From contig NZ_CP090349.1 in the NCBI RefSeq assembly GCF_021398735.1, forward strand, positions 2,114,501 through 2,178,500: 64,000 nt of DNA, read 5' to 3'. A program made the translations under genes and the position numbers. A model generated the notes under the pieces. It ran no database searches, was not told the origin of the DNA, and saw nothing but the letters and a program-made list of their open reading frames with translations. Each line of letters starts with the position of its first letter. The first letter of the stretch is position 1. Of the stretch, positions 35,073-44,408 are shown piece after piece. The DNA comes from Methylobacterium oryzae (GTDB taxonomy: Bacteria > Pseudomonadota > Alphaproteobacteria > Rhizobiales > Beijerinckiaceae).

Positions 35073-35819
35073 TCACCCGGCCGCCCGCTTCTCAAGCTGC
35101 AGGTACGTTGGGTCAAACTCGGAGACCCGCAGAAGTTCGTCCCACGCCTCAATAACGAGCATCTGGCTGCGGAGCGTGATCAGGGTCCGGCCGCGCATCT
35201 CCTTCAGCACGCGGTTGATGTGCACGGGCGTCAGCCCGAGCGCATCGGCGAGATCGGTCTGGGTGAGCGGCAGCGGGCAGCGGTGATCGCCCGCCAAGCC
35301 CACCGCCTGCAGCTTCAGGTACAGCTCGCAGAACAGGTGCGCGACGTGCTCGAAGGCCGAGCGACGGCCCATGCTGACCAGCCACTCCCGGAAGATGCCC
35401 GCATCGATCAGCGTGTCGCGCCAGAACACGGCGGCGAGGTTCGGAAAGCGAGCCGTGAGATCGTGCAGGCTCTCGTGGGGGATGAAGGCCACGACGGCCT
35501 TGGTCAGCGTGGCGAGGCTGTGATCCATCGTGAGGATGTGCAGGCTCTGCAGGTCCGGGATGTCGCCGGGAATATGAAACGACAGGATCTGGCGCTTGCC
35601 CTGGCTGAGGAGCTTGTACCGGCAGGCCCATCCGTCGAGGATGAGGCAACAATGCGTGGGCTGGTCGCCGTCGCGCACGATGTCCTGACGGGCGCTGAGG
35701 TTCTGGATCCGCACCGGCAGGCTCTGGACGGCCTGACGCTCTGCATCCGACAGGGTGGTGATGCTCTCCAGCTTGCGGATGAGCATGCCGAAGGCGTGTT
35801 GGTCGGGGGCTGAGTTCAT
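35073..35819 (-). CDS. Crp/Fnr-family regulator (paralogue 1)
   Basis: 248 aa from ATG 35819. cNMP-type beta domain (LILDGWACRYKLLSQGKRQI) and C-terminal HTH (LTQTDLADALGLTPVHINRV). No N-terminal Cys cluster, so it is not a classic oxygen-sensing Fnr. It shares its plan with the paralogues at 44409 and 48698 but, unlike them, has no small partner gene. Upstream lies the palindrome atcagctgat (35885-35894). Confidence 0.9.
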   Translation of the reverse strand: MNSAPDQHAFGMLIRKLESITTLSDAERQAVQSLPVRIQNLSARQDIVRDGDQPTHCCLILDGWACRYKLLSQGKRQILSFHIPGDIPDLQSLHILTMDHSLATLTKAVVAFIPHESLHDLTARFPNLAAVFWRDTLIDAGIFREWLVSMGRRSAFEHVAHLFCELYLKLQAVGLAGDHRCPLPLTQTDLADALGLTPVHINRVLKEMRGRTLITLRSQMLVIEAWDELLRVSEFDPTYLQLEKRAAG

Positions 35820-36163
35820 GTCGTTCCACCACGGCACTGCAGGCGGAAGCGGGCGGCTCTCCCAGTCATCAGAGCCTGTCCCGGATCAGCTGATGATCCC
35901 TAGAATAGACCGATGTGGATTGCGTGTGCTGTCATAAGACAGATTTCCGAGGCGATTAATTATAGGCAGAGCCCCTTGTCTGCTGGCCCGCTGCTTCGAC
36001 GGCGTGCCGGGCACGCCGTCGAGGGGGGCACAGACCGTGCGACCGCTCCGCGGCGGCCCGCCGGCCGGCCGCGGACCGGGCCCCGATCCGGGGATCGGAC
36101 CGGAGGAACCGCCGGTGTCGAGGCTTGCACCGGAGCGGGGTTCAAACCCCGCCCGGCGTTCGG
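35820..36163. other. Intergenic region with palindromes
   Basis: About 340 nt, no gene seen. It contains atcagctgat at 35885-35894 near the Crp/Fnr start and the near-palindrome gcggggttcaaaccccgc at 36135-36152 just past the YdeP-type gene stop, likely a terminator hairpin for the latter without a T-tract. Confidence 0.4.
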
Positions 36164-38494
36164 TCAGCCTTCGGCGTATTCCAGCAGGGGGGCGATCACC
36201 CGGTCGCCGTCGGACCGGATCGTGACGGGGATGCCCTTGGCGGCTGGGGTCTTGCTGCCGATGGCGTAGTGCCAGATCGGCAGGAGGACATTGCATTCCG
36301 GGTAATAGCCGCCGATGCAGCCGATCGGGATGTCGTAGGCCACGACCAGCAGGCCCGAGAGCGCCCGGTCGACGCCGTCGTCGGCCACCGTCCGCAGCGT
36401 CACCGCCTGACCGACCTTCAGACCCAGGCGGTCGATGTCCGAGCGGTTCATCAACACGACCTTCCGGGTGTTCTTGATACCCCGGAACCGGTCGTCGTAG
36501 CCGTAGACCGTGGTGTTGAACTGGTCGTTGCTGCGGAGCGTCATCAGGCGCAGGGAGGCGTGGCCGACCTGGGGCATGTCGGCATCCTCGTCGAGGCCGG
36601 TCGGCGTGACGAAGTTGGCCCGGCCCGTTTCCGTGTGCCAATCTCGGCGCTTGGCTGGCAGGTCGCGCTGGAAGCCGCCCGGCTCCCACATGCGCCGCTC
36701 GTAATCCCAGAAGGAATCCGGCAGGGTCTCGCTGATCTCCTTCCGGATCTCCGCGTAGTCGGTCCGGTATTCCTCCCAGCGGACCCGCGGGTTGGGCTCG
36801 AGCACCCGCTGCGCCAGTTCGCAGATCAGACGGATCTCGCTGATCAGGTGCGGCGAGGCCGGCTTGCGCAGGCCGCGGTTGCCGTGCACGCAGGCCGAAG
36901 TGTCCTCCATGGACAGGACCTGCTGGCCCTTCGTCGTCTCGTCGATCTCCAGACGGCCGATCACCGGCAGGATGTAGCTGACCGCACCCGGCAGCAGCGC
37001 GCTGCGGTTGAGCTTGGTGATCACGTTGACGGTCAGCCGCATCCGCCGCCAGGCCGGCTCCATCTGGCCGTGATCGGGGATGGCGCGGACGAAGTTGCCG
37101 CCCAGCATGAAGAAGGCGCGAACCTCGTCCTTCAGGATCGCCTCGCAGGCCTCCACGGTGTTGTAGCCGGCCTCCCGCGGCGGCTCGAAGCCGAACTGCG
37201 CGCCGAGCCGGTCCAGCGGAAACAGCTCGGGCTTCTCGGTGATGCCCACCGTGCGCTGGCCCTGCACGTTGGAATGGCCCCGGACCGGGCAGATGCCGGA
37301 GCCGCTGCGGCCGATATTGCCGCGCATCAGCAGCAGGTTGACCAGCATCTGCACGGTCTCGACCCCGGCTTGGTGCTGGGTCAGGCCCATCCCGTACACC
37401 GCGACGGTCGCCCGCGCCGCGCCGTAGACCTTCGCGGTCGCCTCCATGTCGGCCCGGTGCAGGCCGGAGCGGCGCTCCAGCTCGTCCCAGTCCTGGGCGC
37501 GCAGCCAGTCGGCGAAGGTCTCGAAGCCGTGGGTGTGCTCCCGGATGAAGGCCTCGTCGAGCACCGCCTTGCCGCCGGCCGCCAGCGCCGCGTCGTGCGC
37601 GTCCAGCACGGACTTGCAGATGCCCGCCAGGGCCGCGAGGTCGCCGCCCGCCTTGACCTGATGGTACTGCGAGCTGATCCGGGTCTCCTTGCGGCTCAGC
37701 ATCTCGGCGGGTGATTGCGGGTTCAGGAACCGCTCCAGCCCGCGCTCGCGCAGCGGGTTGTAGGTGATGATCGGGACGCCGCGCTGGCTGGCCTCCTGCA
37801 GCGGGTGCAGCATGCGGGGCGAGTTGCTCCCCGGATTCTGGCCGAAGAACAGGATGCAGTCGGACTTGGCGAAATCGTCGAGCGAGACGGTGCCAATGCC
37901 CTGGCCGATGCTGATCGGCAGCGCCACCGAGGTCGTCTCGTGGCACATGTTGGACGAGTCCGGCAGGTTGTTGTTGCCGTAGAGCCGCGCGAAGAGCTGA
38001 TAGAGGTAGCTGCCCTCGTTCGAGAGGCGGCCCGAGCTGTAGAAGACCGTGCCCTTCTTGCGGTCCTCCACGGCCAGGAGTTCGCGGGCGATCTCCTCGA
38101 TGGCGTGGCCCCAGGAGACCGGCATGTACCTGTCGGTTGCCGCATCGTAGCGCAGCGGATGTGTCAGGCGGCCGGTCTGCTCGAGCTCGTACTCGTCCCA
38201 GTCCAGCAGCTCGGAGACCGTGTGCTTGGCGAAGAAGTCCGGCGTGCAGCGGTGGGCGGTGAGTTCCCAGGCCACGGCCTTCACGCCGTTCTCGCAGAAC
38301 TCGAACGGCAACGGGCTCGCGGGCTTCACCCAGGCGCAGCTGTTGCACTGGTAGCCTTCGACCTTGTTATGCCGCGTCAGCGCGATCGGTCCGCTCGCCA
38401 GCACCCCTTCCCGCCGCAGGATGTTACCGACCGAGCGCGCGGAGCCCCATCCCCCGGAGGGAAGACGGTAGGGCCTGAACACGGGCTTCTCCAA
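36164..38494 (-). CDS. YdeP/FdhF-family molybdopterin oxidoreductase
   Basis: 776 aa from TTG 38494 (AGGAG 7 nt upstream); further upstream frame is open to 38584. The N-terminus has YQCNSCAWVKP, then FCENGVKAV, a possible partial iron-sulfur ligand set. The molybdenum Cys region is SSNMCHETTSVALP. The end is TAAKGIPVTIRSDGDRVIAP-like, typical of the formate-dehydrogenase-like YdeP proteins (about 760 aa). YdeP in E. coli is linked to acid resistance. The exact reaction is unknown. It is divergent from a small membrane protein gene. Confidence 0.9.
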   Translation of the reverse strand: MEKPVFRPYRLPSGGWGSARSVGNILRREGVLASGPIALTRHNKVEGYQCNSCAWVKPASPLPFEFCENGVKAVAWELTAHRCTPDFFAKHTVSELLDWDEYELEQTGRLTHPLRYDAATDRYMPVSWGHAIEEIARELLAVEDRKKGTVFYSSGRLSNEGSYLYQLFARLYGNNNLPDSSNMCHETTSVALPISIGQGIGTVSLDDFAKSDCILFFGQNPGSNSPRMLHPLQEASQRGVPIITYNPLRERGLERFLNPQSPAEMLSRKETRISSQYHQVKAGGDLAALAGICKSVLDAHDAALAAGGKAVLDEAFIREHTHGFETFADWLRAQDWDELERRSGLHRADMEATAKVYGAARATVAVYGMGLTQHQAGVETVQMLVNLLLMRGNIGRSGSGICPVRGHSNVQGQRTVGITEKPELFPLDRLGAQFGFEPPREAGYNTVEACEAILKDEVRAFFMLGGNFVRAIPDHGQMEPAWRRMRLTVNVITKLNRSALLPGAVSYILPVIGRLEIDETTKGQQVLSMEDTSACVHGNRGLRKPASPHLISEIRLICELAQRVLEPNPRVRWEEYRTDYAEIRKEISETLPDSFWDYERRMWEPGGFQRDLPAKRRDWHTETGRANFVTPTGLDEDADMPQVGHASLRLMTLRSNDQFNTTVYGYDDRFRGIKNTRKVVLMNRSDIDRLGLKVGQAVTLRTVADDGVDRALSGLLVVAYDIPIGCIGGYYPECNVLLPIWHYAIGSKTPAAKGIPVTIRSDGDRVIAPLLEYAEG

Positions 38495-38529
38495 GGGACA
38501 ACTCCTGGCCTGAAAAACTTCGGGAAACA

Positions 38530-38539
38530 CGAACGTTCG
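38530..38539. promoter_or_regulatory. Palindrome in the YdeP promoter region
   Basis: cgaacgttcg, perfect 10-bp palindrome, 36 nt before the YdeP-type start, followed closely by gtgttacac. The stretch is AT-richer than average. Operator function is inferred. Confidence 0.3.
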
Positions 38540-38600
38540 AGCGGTGTTACACTCGAAACCGCAGTTGAAAAGATTTGTTCGCAAGAATTATTATTCATTA

Positions 38601-38864
38601 ATGGAGATCAATTTGACCGTCACGCGAGATTACATGCTCCGGAAGGACGCAGGGCCCTCCGCCGCCAAGCTGCTCTTCGACACGCGCGCCGTGCCGCTGG
38701 CGGTGAACATGGCCGGCAGCCTCGAAGTCGCCCTGAATCGCGCCGCGGCCCGCAGCGGCCTCAGGCCGTCCCTGATCCTGGCCGGCCTCGCGGGCGCGGG
38801 CGCTCTCGCCGTGCTCCGCCTCGTCCGGGCGTCCCGGCGAACCCGGACGCGCCGCGCCGTCTGA
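38601..38864 (+). CDS. Small membrane-anchored hypothetical protein
   Basis: Up to 87 aa from ATG 38601; TTG 38613 or ATG 38634 are other possible starts. The C-terminal third, SLILAGLAGAGALAVLRLV, is a membrane helix followed by a very basic tail (RASRRTRTRRAV). The upstream part is soluble. It is divergent from the YdeP-type gene. Function unknown. Confidence 0.5.
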   Translation: MEINLTVTRDYMLRKDAGPSAAKLLFDTRAVPLAVNMAGSLEVALNRAAARSGLRPSLILAGLAGAGALAVLRLVRASRRTRTRRAV

Positions 38865-38876
38865 CCGGCGCGGAGC

Positions 38877-39551
38877 TCAGCGGCGTCCGCCGACCTCGTC
38901 GAGATGCTCCAAGAGATCCGCCGGATCCTCGTAGACCCGCACGGCCCCGGACCGCTCCAGCTCCTCGGTGCCGTAGCCGCCCGAGAGGAGGCCGACGCCG
39001 AGACCCCGGCACCGGCGCGCCGCCAGCATGTCCCAGATCGAGTCGCCGACGATCACCGCATTCTCGATCGGCTTGCCCAGCCGTTCGGCGGCCGCCAGGA
39101 ACAGGTCCGGGTCCGGCTTGGCGTACTTGACCATGTCGCGCGTCACGACCGGGACCCGGTCCGGATCGACGCCGAGGGCGTCGAGATTGACCCGGGCCGT
39201 CTCCATCCGGCCGCTCGTGGCGATCGCCCAGGGGATCCCGGCCGCCGTCAGGGTGTCGAGCAGTGCCTTCGCCCCAGGGAGAGGGCGGATCTGCCCCGAG
39301 AGCCGTCCGTAGGCTTCCGCATGCAGCCTGCCCAGCCGGGCGACATGCTCGTCGCTGATCGCCCGCCCCGTCTCCCGCAGGAGCTGGTTGGTGAACAGGC
39401 CACCGCTCATGCCGATCTTCCGGTGGATGCGCCAGACCGAGAGGGAGATCCCCTCCGCGTCGAGCGCCTGGTTCCAGGCGAGCACGTGCTGATAGACGCT
39501 GTCGACGAGCGTGCCGTCGAGGTCGAACAGGAAGCAGGTCTCGATCCGCAT
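38877..39551 (-). CDS. HAD-family hydrolase (phosphatase/phosphoglucomutase-like)
   Basis: 224 aa from ATG 39551. FLFDLDGTLVDSVYQH has the nucleophilic Asp, IATSGRMET motif II, KYAKPDPDLFLAA motif III and VGDSIWDML motif IV; all intact with a cap domain. Substrate unknown. It lies directly downstream of the alpha/beta-hydrolase gene (14 nt), in one operon. Confidence 0.9.
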   Translation of the reverse strand: MRIETCFLFDLDGTLVDSVYQHVLAWNQALDAEGISLSVWRIHRKIGMSGGLFTNQLLRETGRAISDEHVARLGRLHAEAYGRLSGQIRPLPGAKALLDTLTAAGIPWAIATSGRMETARVNLDALGVDPDRVPVVTRDMVKYAKPDPDLFLAAAERLGKPIENAVIVGDSIWDMLAARRCRGLGVGLLSGGYGTEELERSGAVRVYEDPADLLEHLDEVGGRR

Positions 39552-39565
39552 GGCCGCATCCTCCC

Positions 39566-40537
39566 TCAAGCCGCCGGACGGAGCCGCTCCGACGCGCGCG
39601 CCACGGCGGCGACGACGTGTTCGGGGGCGAGATGATGGATCATGTGGCCCAGGCCGGGCACGACCACGAGCTCGCTGCCGGGAATGTCGTGGTGGAGCCG
39701 CCGCGACTGGCGGCCGACATCGGCGATCTGGTCGTCCCCACCGGTGATGATCACGACGGGCAGGTCCAGATCCCGGTAATGCGCCTGCAGCTCAACCGTG
39801 ACGGGCGTCATCATCGCGGCATCCTCCGCCGAAGCGCGCAGCTGGAGCGGGCGCAGCATCATGGCCTTCGGAAAGCTGCGTTCGAAGCGCTCGGGGATGG
39901 CCGCCGGGGCGAACAGCCCCTTGATCATGGCCGGCATCATGAGGCGCCCGGCCAGCGGCGAGACCGTGTGGCGCAGGAGGTCGCCGATGCCGGGGATCGC
40001 CACCGGCGACGCCAGGATCACGTCGGCGCGCAGCGTCGGATAGTAGTAGCCGGAGGCCAGCACGAGGCCGCGCACGAGCCGCGGCGCCTGAAGCGCGAGG
40101 GCGACCGCGACCAACGTGCCCCAGGAATGGCCGAGGACCACGGCCTGCGTGACGCCGAGCTGTTGCAGCGCTTTCTGGAAGAGCGTGGCGTGGGCGCGGG
40201 GCGTCCAGAAGCCGCGTGGCCGGTCGCTGTAGCCGTAGCCGGGGCGGTCGAACACGATGACCCGGTGGCGCTTGGCGAGATCGTCGACGATGCCGCTGAC
40301 CAAAAAGTCTTGGATCAGGGTGCCGTTGCCGTGGATGAGCACCAGCGGATCGCCCTGTCCGCGCTCCAGGTAGTGCAGGCGGACGCCATCCACCGTCAGG
40401 AAGGTGCCGACGGGCGGGGTGCGCTCCTCCGCCCGGCGCGTCGCCGCCGCCGTGTGAAGCGCGGCCGCACCCAAGGCCGCGGCCGAGCCGAGCAGCGCGG
40501 GAACCAGCCAAGTCCGGGAGTGGGTGCGTCGCGTCAT
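39566..40537 (-). CDS. Alpha/beta-fold hydrolase
   Basis: 323 aa from ATG 40537. VLIHGNGTLIQDF, VFDRPGYGYSDR, the nucleophile elbow GHSWGTLVA, Asp in ITGGDDQIADV and His in GLGHMIHH are all visible. The first 25 residues (ALLGSAAALGAAALHTAAAT) look like a membrane anchor or signal, so it may be exported. Substrate unknown. Confidence 0.9.
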   Translation of the reverse strand: MTRRTHSRTWLVPALLGSAAALGAAALHTAAATRRAEERTPPVGTFLTVDGVRLHYLERGQGDPLVLIHGNGTLIQDFLVSGIVDDLAKRHRVIVFDRPGYGYSDRPRGFWTPRAHATLFQKALQQLGVTQAVVLGHSWGTLVAVALALQAPRLVRGLVLASGYYYPTLRADVILASPVAIPGIGDLLRHTVSPLAGRLMMPAMIKGLFAPAAIPERFERSFPKAMMLRPLQLRASAEDAAMMTPVTVELQAHYRDLDLPVVIITGGDDQIADVGRQSRRLHHDIPGSELVVVPGLGHMIHHLAPEHVVAAVARASERLRPAA

Positions 40538-40865
40538 GCCGTGAACCTGAAGGGTGAGAGGAGGTGCGCCGCGATCGGCGGGATCGATCGGAAGCGGCGC
40601 GGCCCGTGTGGAAGGCCGGGTCGGTCCCGATGGGAATGCGCACCGTTCGCATGTCCCCGCCGCGATCCGTGCGATAGCGGGCGGACCGCGGGCCGATGGT
40701 GCGCTGCACTCTGCAAACACCGGAGATCAGCGAACGATCCCGATCGGATCAATAAATAATCGGCACCTTAATCTCACAGTCCAAACGGTGAATTTATGCG
40801 GATCATTTGACGTGAAGCCGCGGTTGATTTCAGAGATCCGCTGTTGGGCGATGGAGAGATTTGGA

Positions 40866-42044
40866 ATGAAGGCACTCACTTGGCAGAGCCGCGGCACGAT
40901 CTCCTGCGAGACGGTCCCCGACCCGAAGATCGAGGAGGGACGCGACGTCATCATCAAGGTGACCGCCTGCGCCATCTGCGGCTCGGACCTGCACCTGATG
41001 GGCGGATTCATGCCGACCATGGAATGCGGCGACATCCTCGGCCACGAGACGATGGGCGAGGTCATCGAGGTCGGGCGTGACAACCGGAAACTGAAGGTCG
41101 GCGACCGCATCGTCGTGCCGTTCACGATCTGCTGCGGCGAGTGCCGGCAGTGCAAGTGGGGCAACTGGAGCTGCTGCGAGCGGACCAACCCGAACGGCAA
41201 GCTGCAGGCGCAGACCTACGGCTACCCGCTCGCCGGCCTGTTCGGCTTCTCGCACATCACCGGCGGCTTCGCCGGCGGTCAGGCCGAGTATCTCCGCGTG
41301 CCCTACGCGGATGTTGGCCCGATCGTGGTCCCCGAGGGCCTCAGCGACGAGCAGGTCCTGTTCCTCAGCGACATCTTCCCGACGGCCTACCAGGCGGCGG
41401 AGCATTGCGACATCGGCCCGGAGGACACGGTCGCGATCTGGGGCTGCGGCCCGGTCGGCGTGCTCGCGGTGAAGTGCTGCTACCTGCTCGGGGCCAAGCG
41501 GGTCATCGCCATCGACAGCGTCCCCGAGCGGCTGGCGCTCGCCCGCGAGGCCGGCGCCGAGACCATCGATCTCGGCCATCAGAACGTGCAGGACACGCTC
41601 ACGGAGATGACCCACGGCCTGGGTCCCGATTCGGTCATCGAGGCGGTCGGGATGGAATCCCACGGGGCGGACACGACGCTCCAGAAGGTGTCCTCCGCCA
41701 TCATGGAGCACACGGTGAGCCTGGAGCGGCCCTTCGCGCTCAATCAGGCGATCCTGGCGTGCCGGCCCGGCGGCAACGTCTCAATGCCGGGCGTCTTCGC
41801 CGGCCCCGTCGGGCCGGTGGCGCTCGGCGTCCTGATGAACAAAGGCCTCACCCTCAAGACGGGCCAAACCCACATGGTCCGGTACATGAAGCCCCTGCTG
41901 GAGCACATCCAGAAGGGGGATATCGATCCGTCCTTCATCATCAGTCACCGCTCCACCAACTTGGAAGAAGGGCCGGCGCTCTACGAGGCGTTCCGGGACA
42001 AGACCGACAAGTGCACGAAGGTCGTGTTCAAGCCGCACGGCTAA
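40866..42044 (+). CDS. Zinc-dependent alcohol dehydrogenase (formaldehyde-dehydrogenase-like)
   Basis: 392 aa from ATG 40866. Catalytic zinc: CAICGSDLH and GHETMGE; structural zinc: CCGECRQCKWGNWSCCE; NAD motif: WGCGPVGVLAVKC. The sequence resembles the glutathione-independent formaldehyde dehydrogenase group (MDR family). In a methylotroph this could serve aldehyde detoxification, but substrate is unproven. The upstream 100 nt is AT-rich. Confidence 0.92.
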   Translation: MKALTWQSRGTISCETVPDPKIEEGRDVIIKVTACAICGSDLHLMGGFMPTMECGDILGHETMGEVIEVGRDNRKLKVGDRIVVPFTICCGECRQCKWGNWSCCERTNPNGKLQAQTYGYPLAGLFGFSHITGGFAGGQAEYLRVPYADVGPIVVPEGLSDEQVLFLSDIFPTAYQAAEHCDIGPEDTVAIWGCGPVGVLAVKCCYLLGAKRVIAIDSVPERLALAREAGAETIDLGHQNVQDTLTEMTHGLGPDSVIEAVGMESHGADTTLQKVSSAIMEHTVSLERPFALNQAILACRPGGNVSMPGVFAGPVGPVALGVLMNKGLTLKTGQTHMVRYMKPLLEHIQKGDIDPSFIISHRSTNLEEGPALYEAFRDKTDKCTKVVFKPHG

Positions 42045-42098
42045 GCCTCGGCGCGGCGGTCGCGCCGCTGCGCCTGGTTCCCGAGCGACGCCCGGGCC

Positions 42099-42281
42099 TC
42101 AACCGGCCAGCGCCGAGAACACTGCCCCCGATCCGCCGAGCACCACGGCGCCGAGGCCTCCGACGAAGGCGAGATTCCAGCTGGCGAGCTGCTCCGAGAC
42201 GGGAGCTCCGGAATCCGTGGCCAACGTCAGGGCGCCCCCGGTGGCCGCCAGGGCGAGGGCGACGGACATGACGAGCGACAT
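42099..42281 (-). CDS. Small two-helix membrane protein (60 aa)
   Basis: From ATG 42281, MSLVMSVALALAATGGALTL and LAFVGGLGAVVLGGSGAVFS give two hydrophobic segments joined by a short polar loop. It has AGGAAC upstream. A longer start at 42362 is possible but less likely. Function unknown. Confidence 0.5.
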   Translation of the reverse strand: MSLVMSVALALAATGGALTLATDSGAPVSEQLASWNLAFVGGLGAVVLGGSGAVFSALAG

Positions 42282-42480
42282 GGTTCGTTCCTGGGGTTTG
42301 AGCCGTTGAGGGCGCCCTCCGTTCACTATGGGTAAACAAGTATCCGAAAATGATCTTTTCACTGATTTTCGCGATAAATACTTTCATCGATTGATCCATA
42401 ACGTCACACGGCCAGAACTTCAGCCGCAGGGGCCACGTTGTTCGTTCAGCTCGACCTCTTCGAGCCAGCGAGGTTCACGT

Positions 42481-42774
42481 GTGTCAGACAACATCTCCGG
42501 TGAGGACGGCCGGCAGGGCAAGCGCGGCCGGCCGGCCCTCTACGTCCTGATCGTCAGCGTCGGCCTGATGCTGACGTCCCTGGCCGGTCTGATGATCTGG
42601 CAGGGTGCGAACGCGCCGCCCGATTATGCTAGCCAGAGCCAGGCAGCGTCGCGCAAGCAGATTACCGGTTCCGAGACAGGCAGGTCGGACGCCCCGTCGT
42701 CGGCCACCAGCAGCGGCGTGCCCGGCGGCAATCCGGCGTTCCCGCAGCCCGCCGTGCGGAGCGCCACCCCATGA
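42481..42774 (+). CDS. Small single-pass membrane protein
   Basis: 97 aa from GTG 42481. N-terminal basic stretch, then YVLIVSVGLMLTSLAGLMIW as a membrane helix, then a Ser/Ala/Pro-rich periplasmic tail. Upstream sequence 42340-42400 is AT-rich with cgaaaat...attttcg. The stop ATGA-overlaps a possible next start. Function unknown. Confidence 0.5.
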   Translation: MSDNISGEDGRQGKRGRPALYVLIVSVGLMLTSLAGLMIWQGANAPPDYASQSQAASRKQITGSETGRSDAPSSATSSGVPGGNPAFPQPAVRSATP

Positions 42775-42902
42775 GTGGGCCCGAGATGGCGAATGACGAT
42801 CCGGTCGAAGCTGCGGTGGTCGAACGCGCGCGTCAGAACTTCTGTGACAAGGGGCCGGGCGACCGGATGTGGTCGGATCCTTCTCCGATGAAGGGGTCCA
42901 CG

Positions 42903-43488
42903 ATGAGCGCCGGCTTCGCGCTGAGCGCGGACCAGCGCGCCGCGTTCATCGCTGGGGCGCGGACGGAGATCGCATTCGAGGGCGATACGGCTGCGCGGCC
43001 GGAGAAGCCCGCGCAGTCGCGCGAAGCTCCGCCGGCAGGTCTCGGCATTCTCGCGCTGTATCAGAGCCCCGGCAAGGCGCAGGCGGCGACGGCCACGCTG
43101 GTCGCAGCCGGCATCCCCGAGCGGGCGATCCAGCGCGTGGTCGCCCCCTCCGATTCGGATGACGGCCGCGCCGGGGCGGGAGCATCGCTTCCCGACGACA
43201 ACCTCCGGGACAGGCTCGGGACGATCGGCGTGGCTCCGGAGGCGCTGGAGGCCTGCTGCGCCGCGCTGAGGCAGGGGGCGGCGATGCTTAAAGCTCGTGG
43301 TTGCGGACGCCCAGCGGGACCGCGTCCTGGGCATCCTGAAGGATCACGGCTCCGTCGATCCGACGCTGCGCCTCGCGACGTGGCGCGCCGAGGGGTGGGG
43401 CGGCACGTCGCCCGTCTCCACGGAGGGTTGGGGCGGCTATTCCGCCACCGCGACCGGGGCAACCGACATCGCGACGCGGCGGGAATAA
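42903..43488 (+). pseudogene. General-stress YflT-like domain protein, frameshifted
   Basis: Starts at ATG 42903 (SAGFALSADQRAAFIAGART). ILALYQSPGKAQAATATLVA resembles the YflT/general-stress-17M-like domain. At aaa 43290-43292 the frame changes: the upstream part ends in RQGAAMLK, and the +1 frame continues VVADAQRDRVLGILKDHG and DIATRRE. Removing one A joins them into ~195 aa. It could be decay, a programmed +1 shift, or a base-call error. The stop is 4 nt before the next ATG. Confidence 0.6.
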
Positions 43489-43492
43489 GCCG

Positions 43493-43858
43493 ATGGCCCT
43501 CTTCGCTCCCGTCCGGTCCGAGACGACCGACCTCGACGCCGTGCGGCGGTACGCGGTGAGCGTCATCGCGCGATCCGAAGGGGAGGACCTGCAGATGAAG
43601 GCGGTCACCCTGGCGTTGCTCGGCGGGATCATGTGGCGCGCCGTGCAGGGATCGACCGCGCTGATGCAGGACCCGGCGGGCGCCAAGGCCATCCTGTCGA
43701 CCACCCTCGGCAGCCGCCATCTGACCTTCGCGTATGACCAGAACACCGAGGCGATCGAGATGCGCGAAGGCACCACGGACGGACCCGTCCTGCACCGCTT
43801 CTGCAACCGGACCCTGGTGGGGGACTTCGAAGGACCCTTCAGCGTCCTGTGGCGGTGA
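43493..43858 (+). CDS. Hypothetical protein (121 aa)
   Basis: From ATG 43493, MALFAPVRSETTDLDAVRRY to FEGPFSVLWR. It appears soluble with a mixed alpha/beta fold. It starts 4 nt after the frameshifted stress gene, so the two are co-transcribed. No family is recognised. Confidence 0.6.
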   Translation: MALFAPVRSETTDLDAVRRYAVSVIARSEGEDLQMKAVTLALLGGIMWRAVQGSTALMQDPAGAKAILSTTLGSRHLTFAYDQNTEAIEMREGTTDGPVLHRFCNRTLVGDFEGPFSVLWR

Positions 43859-44408
43859 GGACGCCCGGATCCCGGTCCGCACGTTCGGCAGAACCCGTGG
43901 ATGCCGCGCCGGTGCCGCCGCCCGTCTGTCCGTGCACGCGTTCACCGAGACGCTCGGTGAACGGGCGGGTACCGATGCCTGTCCCGACCGGCGGACAGAA
44001 GACGGGCTCGGTCGAATCTGAACTCACTATAAGATCCAGCCGTCATTTAATGAACTTTCAGCGCAAAATCCTTTTCAATCTTGCTTTTTGACCAGTCGGA
44101 GTCCTGCAATCCCGGGCACAGTCAGCAGACTGTCGCCGCGGTGACGTGAGCGCAGCGAGCCCTGCGAGCATTCCTCGCTTCCCTATCGCCCGCACGGCTC
44201 CTTCCGACCCGAGACCAGTCGGGCACCGTCGTCCAGTCTGGGCCGCGGGGCTCCTTTTTACGCGGGCCGGCGAGCGCCGGACGGGACGCCACCGTCTGAG
44301 ACCGCACCCGCCGAGGGTCGCTCGGGATCGGTCAGGCCGGGCGCCACGTTCCCCCGATGGGCCGCGCCCGGACGGTCGCGCCGTCTGCTTACCTGTGAGA
44401 GCGGTCCG
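43859..44408. other. Intergenic region upstream of a Crp/Fnr gene
   Basis: 550 nt without a supported gene. The part 44020-44095 is AT-rich and probably includes promoter elements; catttaatg occurs there. Confidence 0.4.

Noticed and set aside
35886..38348. An 820-codon minus-strand frame and a 529-codon plus-strand frame over the YdeP-type gene
   Set aside because: Both are other-frame shadows of the molybdoenzyme, which alone shows conserved motifs.
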